Shown piece by piece: positions 61,256 through 64,000 of a stretch of DNA of 64,000 nt. Position 1 is the first letter of the stretch; each line of letters starts with the position of its first letter. The stretch comes from Priestia koreensis. GTDB taxonomy: Bacteria; Bacillota; Bacilli; Bacillales; Bacillaceae_H. Below the pieces are notes generated by a model. It searched no databases. It was given only the letters and a program-made list of their open reading frames with translations, and was not told where the DNA came from. The translations under genes were made by a program, and so were the position numbers. The stretch spans positions 186,001 through 250,000 of the forward strand of contig NZ_LILC01000030.1 of NCBI RefSeq assembly GCF_001274935.1, in the 5' to 3' direction.

Positions 61256-62791
61256 TTAATGTTTAAAGTGTCTCATTCCTGTGAAGACCATTGCAATACC
61301 GTACTCGTCCGCTTTTTCAATCGACTCTTCGTCACGAATCGATCCACCTGGTTGAATAATAGCCGTAACGCCTGCTTTTGCAGCGGCTTCCACTGTATCG
61401 CCCATTGGGAAGAATGCGTCAGACCCTAGAGCAGATCCCTGTGCTTTTTCTCCAGCTTGATTGATGGCAATATTTGCTGAGCCAACGCGGTTCATTTGGC
61501 CTGCTCCTACACCAACTGTCATGTTATCTTTTGCTAGCACAATGGCATTTGATTTCACATGCTTAACTACTTTCCAAGCAAGCTTCAAGTCAGCCCATTC
61601 TTGTTCCGTTGGTTCACGCTTTGTCGCCACTGTAATCGTCGCATCGTCGAATCCATGTGTATCAAGATCTTGGCGTAATAAGCCCCCCTGAATAGAAGTA
61701 AGCTGCTGTTCTTGTACCTTTTCACCATCTAACTCAATTGTAAGCAGACGAAGATTCTTTTTAGATGTTAATACTTCTAGTGCGTCTTCATCGAACGCTG
61801 GTGCAATAATAATCTCTAAAAAGATTTCATGCATTTTTTCAGCCGTTGCACGGTCAATTGGTTTATTAGCCGCAATAATTCCCCCGAAGATAGACGTTGG
61901 ATCTGCTTCGTATGCCTTTTGATAAGCATCTTCAATTGTATTCCCAACGCCAACACCGCATGGATTCATATGCTTAACCGCGACAACCGCAGCGTCATTA
62001 AACTCTTTTAAAATTTGAAGTGCCGCATTTGCATCGTTAATGTTGTTGTAGGAAAGCTCTTTTCCGTGAAGCTGCTTTGCTGTTGCAATCGAGCCTTTTT
62101 TAGCTAACGGCTTTTTGTAGAAAGAAGCTTTTTGATGAGGGTTCTCCCCGTAGCGTAGACCTTGTACCTTTTCAAAAGTTACCGTAACTTTTTCAGGTGC
62201 CTCTTCGCCAACGATATCTGTTAAATACTCCGCGATAAGTGCATCATAAGAAGCAGTATGACGGAATACCTTTGCTGCTAGACGCTGATTCGTTTCAAAT
62301 GAAACAGCCCCAGATTGTAGTTCCTCTACAACACCCGCATAATCAGTAGGATCTACTAAAACCGTAACAGATTGATAGTTTTTCGCAGCCGAACGAAGCA
62401 TCGTTGGTCCACCGATATCAATGTTTTCGATCGCATCTTCTAATGCTACGTTCTCTTTTTCGATCGTTTGTTGGAACGGATATAAATTCACGACCACAAT
62501 ATCAATTGGCGTGATGCCATGCTCAGCCAGCTGCTTTTGATGATCCTCATTTGCACGAAGGGCTAGTAAGCCACCGTGTACGTTTGGGTGAAGTGTTTTT
62601 ACGCGACCGTCCATAATCTCAGGAAAGCCCGTTACTTCAGATATTCCCATTACATCAATACCATTTTCCTCTAACGTACGTTTCGTTCCACCAGTAGAAA
62701 CGATTTCGACATCTAGTTTTACTAACTCCTGTACCAATTCTACAATCCCTGTTTTATCTGAAACGCTGATCAATGCGCGCTTTTTAGCCAT
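61256..62791 (-). CDS. purH: Bifunctional AICAR transformylase/IMP cyclohydrolase
   Basis: A 511-residue bifunctional enzyme for the last two steps of IMP synthesis. The MGS-like cyclohydrolase domain is at about 1-190 (ALISVSDKTGI, STGGTKRTLE). The transformylase domain follows, with the catalytic KHMNPCGV and the C-terminal DAFFPMGD. Length is normal. Confidence 0.97.
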   Translation of the reverse strand: MAKKRALISVSDKTGIVELVQELVKLDVEIVSTGGTKRTLEENGIDVMGISEVTGFPEIMDGRVKTLHPNVHGGLLALRANEDHQKQLAEHGITPIDIVVVNLYPFQQTIEKENVALEDAIENIDIGGPTMLRSAAKNYQSVTVLVDPTDYAGVVEELQSGAVSFETNQRLAAKVFRHTASYDALIAEYLTDIVGEEAPEKVTVTFEKVQGLRYGENPHQKASFYKKPLAKKGSIATAKQLHGKELSYNNINDANAALQILKEFNDAAVVAVKHMNPCGVGVGNTIEDAYQKAYEADPTSIFGGIIAANKPIDRATAEKMHEIFLEIIIAPAFDEDALEVLTSKKNLRLLTIELDGEKVQEQQLTSIQGGLLRQDLDTHGFDDATITVATKREPTEQEWADLKLAWKVVKHVKSNAIVLAKDNMTVGVGAGQMNRVGSANIAINQAGEKAQGSALGSDAFFPMGDTVEAAAKAGVTAIIQPGGSIRDEESIEKADEYGIAMVFTGMRHFKH

Positions 62792-62857
62792 TTGTTAATC
62801 CCTCCATGCAAATTCTACTTGTTTTATTATATTACCATGGTAAAGTATTAAAATATT

Positions 62858-63445
62858 TTAATCAAGATTTCTTACGTAGATACGCTGAAATAATTCTTGT
62901 AGTGTCTTTGGATAAAATTCATGCTCGAGCGCGTGAATTCGTTCTTCGACCTGCTCACGATCATCGTTCTCATGAATAGGCACAGAAAATTGTGCAATGA
63001 TTGGCCCTGTATCCATTCCTTCATCTACATAGTGAATTGTAATTCCTGTAAGTTTGACTCCTGCCTCTAATGCTTGACCAACCGCATCTTTTCCTGGGAA
63101 AGAAGGCAGGATTGATGGGTGGAGGTTCACAATTCGATTTGAAAATGCCTCAAGAAGTACATCACCAATTAATCTCATGTAACCTGCTAGTACAAGAAAT
63201 TCAACGTTGTACTCTTTTAGTTGTTGAAGAATCGCAGTCTCATACGCAGCTTTATCTTTGTAGCCTTTTGGAGATAAAACAAGCGTATTAATATTGGCTT
63301 CCTGCGCTCTCTCAACTACTTTTGCCCCTGGCTTATCACAAACAAGTAAGGAAAGCTCAGCTTCAAGCTCCCCTTTTTGAATTGAATCGACGATTGCTTG
63401 AAAGTTGCTTCCGCTTCCTGAAGCAAAGACGGCAATTTTGATCAT
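62858..63445 (-). CDS. purN: Phosphoribosylglycinamide formyltransferase
   Basis: A 195-residue folate-dependent GAR transformylase. The active-site Asn-His-Asp are seen as the Asn and His in IVNLHPSILPSFPG and the Asp in HYVDEGMDTG; AVFASGSGSNFQA binds phosphate. Its ATG overlaps the purM stop (ATGA), so the two are translationally coupled. Confidence 0.97.
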   Translation of the reverse strand: MIKIAVFASGSGSNFQAIVDSIQKGELEAELSLLVCDKPGAKVVERAQEANINTLVLSPKGYKDKAAYETAILQQLKEYNVEFLVLAGYMRLIGDVLLEAFSNRIVNLHPSILPSFPGKDAVGQALEAGVKLTGITIHYVDEGMDTGPIIAQFSVPIHENDDREQVEERIHALEHEFYPKTLQELFQRIYVRNLD

Positions 63446-64000
63446 TCCATCTTCCCTCCACCGAAGTGAACGCCTTCTTCACTCGTTACACGCCCAATAA
63501 TGAAAGCTTGTTCTCCTAACTCTTCAATGGCTCTCATAATCTCTGGTGCATCCTCTGTTTTCACTGCTAAAACAAATCCAATCCCCATATTAAACACTTC
63601 AAACATTTCTCGTTGCTGAAGCTCCCCGTGCTGTTGAATGAAATTAAAAATAGCTGGAATTGGCCATGACCCAAAATCAATATCGACTCCTAGACCTTCA
63701 GGAAGCATACGAGGAATATTTTCAACAAAGCCGCCGCCTGTAATATGGGCCATCCCGTTCACACGCCCCGCTTTTAACGCAGCCAGCGCTGCCTTAACGT
63801 AAATTTTTGTCGGCTTTAGTAACTCTTCCCCTAATGGAAGCTCTAGCCCTTCATATACTTCATGTAAATCTAAGTTCGCATCTTGAAGAAGTACTTTTCG
63901 AACAAGCGAGTAGCCGTTGCTATGAATGCCGCTTGAGGTGATACCTACTAAAATATTGCCGGCCTCAATGTTCTCACCGGTAATAATCTCTGCCTTCTCA
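63442..64000 (-). CDS. purM: AIR synthetase (partial, 5' end outside the window)
   Basis: The C-terminal 185 residues or so of phosphoribosylformylglycinamidine cyclo-ligase. The frame stays open from 63762 to the window edge, giving GNILVGITSSGIHSNGYSL and then NGMAHITGGGFVENIPRM, FNMGIGF and the end VHFGGGKME; the ATG near 63762 is internal. It is upstream of purN in the operon, in the normal Bacillus order. Confidence 0.95.
   Translation of the reverse strand, partial: EKAEIITGENIEAGNILVGITSSGIHSNGYSLVRKVLLQDANLDLHEVYEGLELPLGEELLKPTKIYVKAALAALKAGRVNGMAHITGGGFVENIPRMLPEGLGVDIDFGSWPIPAIFNFIQQHGELQQREMFEVFNMGIGFVLAVKTEDAPEIMRAIEELGEQAFIIGRVTSEEGVHFGGGKME

Noticed and set aside
1..64000. CRISPR arrays, tRNA/rRNA genes, insertion sequences, phage genes
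   Set aside because: No regularly spaced repeats, no cloverleaf-like gene, no transposase or integrase and no long terminal repeats were seen on either strand.

Overview
The window looks like chromosomal DNA of a low-GC Gram-positive spore-former of the Bacillaceae, probably Priestia (Bacillus) megaterium or a close relative. The main reason is gene order: purM-purN-purH-purD, yerA, yerC, pcrB, pcrA, ligA, camS, gatCAB, dgkB and rlmCD lie in nearly the order known from Bacillus, together with a single-chain glycyl-tRNA synthetase behind a T-box. Species is an inference; no rRNA is present. I see no tRNA, rRNA, CRISPR array, insertion sequence or prophage.

Layout. 1-2.2 kb: a LacI-type regulator with two identical upstream operators, and a short-chain dehydrogenase. 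2.2-6.6 kb (minus): an operon of a SAM hydrolase-like (DUF62) enzyme and a complete ECF transporter (S, fused A-A, T), preceded by a T-box whose specifier reads AUG and whose T-box bulge fits a tRNA with discriminator A; this points to control by uncharged tRNA-Met. 6.6-12.3 kb (minus): a beta-glucoside ABC importer, a GH1 beta-glucosidase and a LacI regulator with palindromic operators. 12.5-16.8 kb (plus): a small membrane protein, an HscC-like Hsp70, a membrane-anchored J-domain/TPR protein with HPE in place of HPD, and a DUF1266 protein. The same three families cluster in the E. coli hscC region, so this looks like a conserved, poorly understood chaperone module. 16.9-21.6 kb: sulfite reductase cysJI with a divergent CysL-type regulator.

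21.6-32.2 kb is a mosaic of single genes: azoreductase, SDR, CDF metal exporter, DUF1456 protein, two tellurium-resistance (TerD) family proteins flanking an extra truA, a DUF697-like protein, glpP, and a large secreted lamin-tail/FN3 protein. 32.2-38.7 kb (minus): MgtC-like protein, HAD phosphatase, a TIM-barrel isomerase plus MFS sugar porter behind what looks like an attenuator leader, rlmCD and dgkB.

38.9-51 kb is core housekeeping on the minus strand: gatCAB, rocA, camS, ligA, pcrA, pcrB. 51-59.6 kb: T-box-controlled glyQS, yfmQ, an M23 peptidase, yerC, yerA, a DUF2892 protein, an OatA-like acyltransferase and a DUF1304 protein. The window ends inside the purine operon (purD, purH, purN, partial purM).

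The most interesting parts are the HscC/J-domain/DUF1266 module, the methionine-T-box SAM-hydrolase/ECF operon, the leader before the MFS/isomerase pair, and several intergenic RNA-like hairpins. Start codons were chosen by ribosome-binding site; several genes use TTG or GTG.
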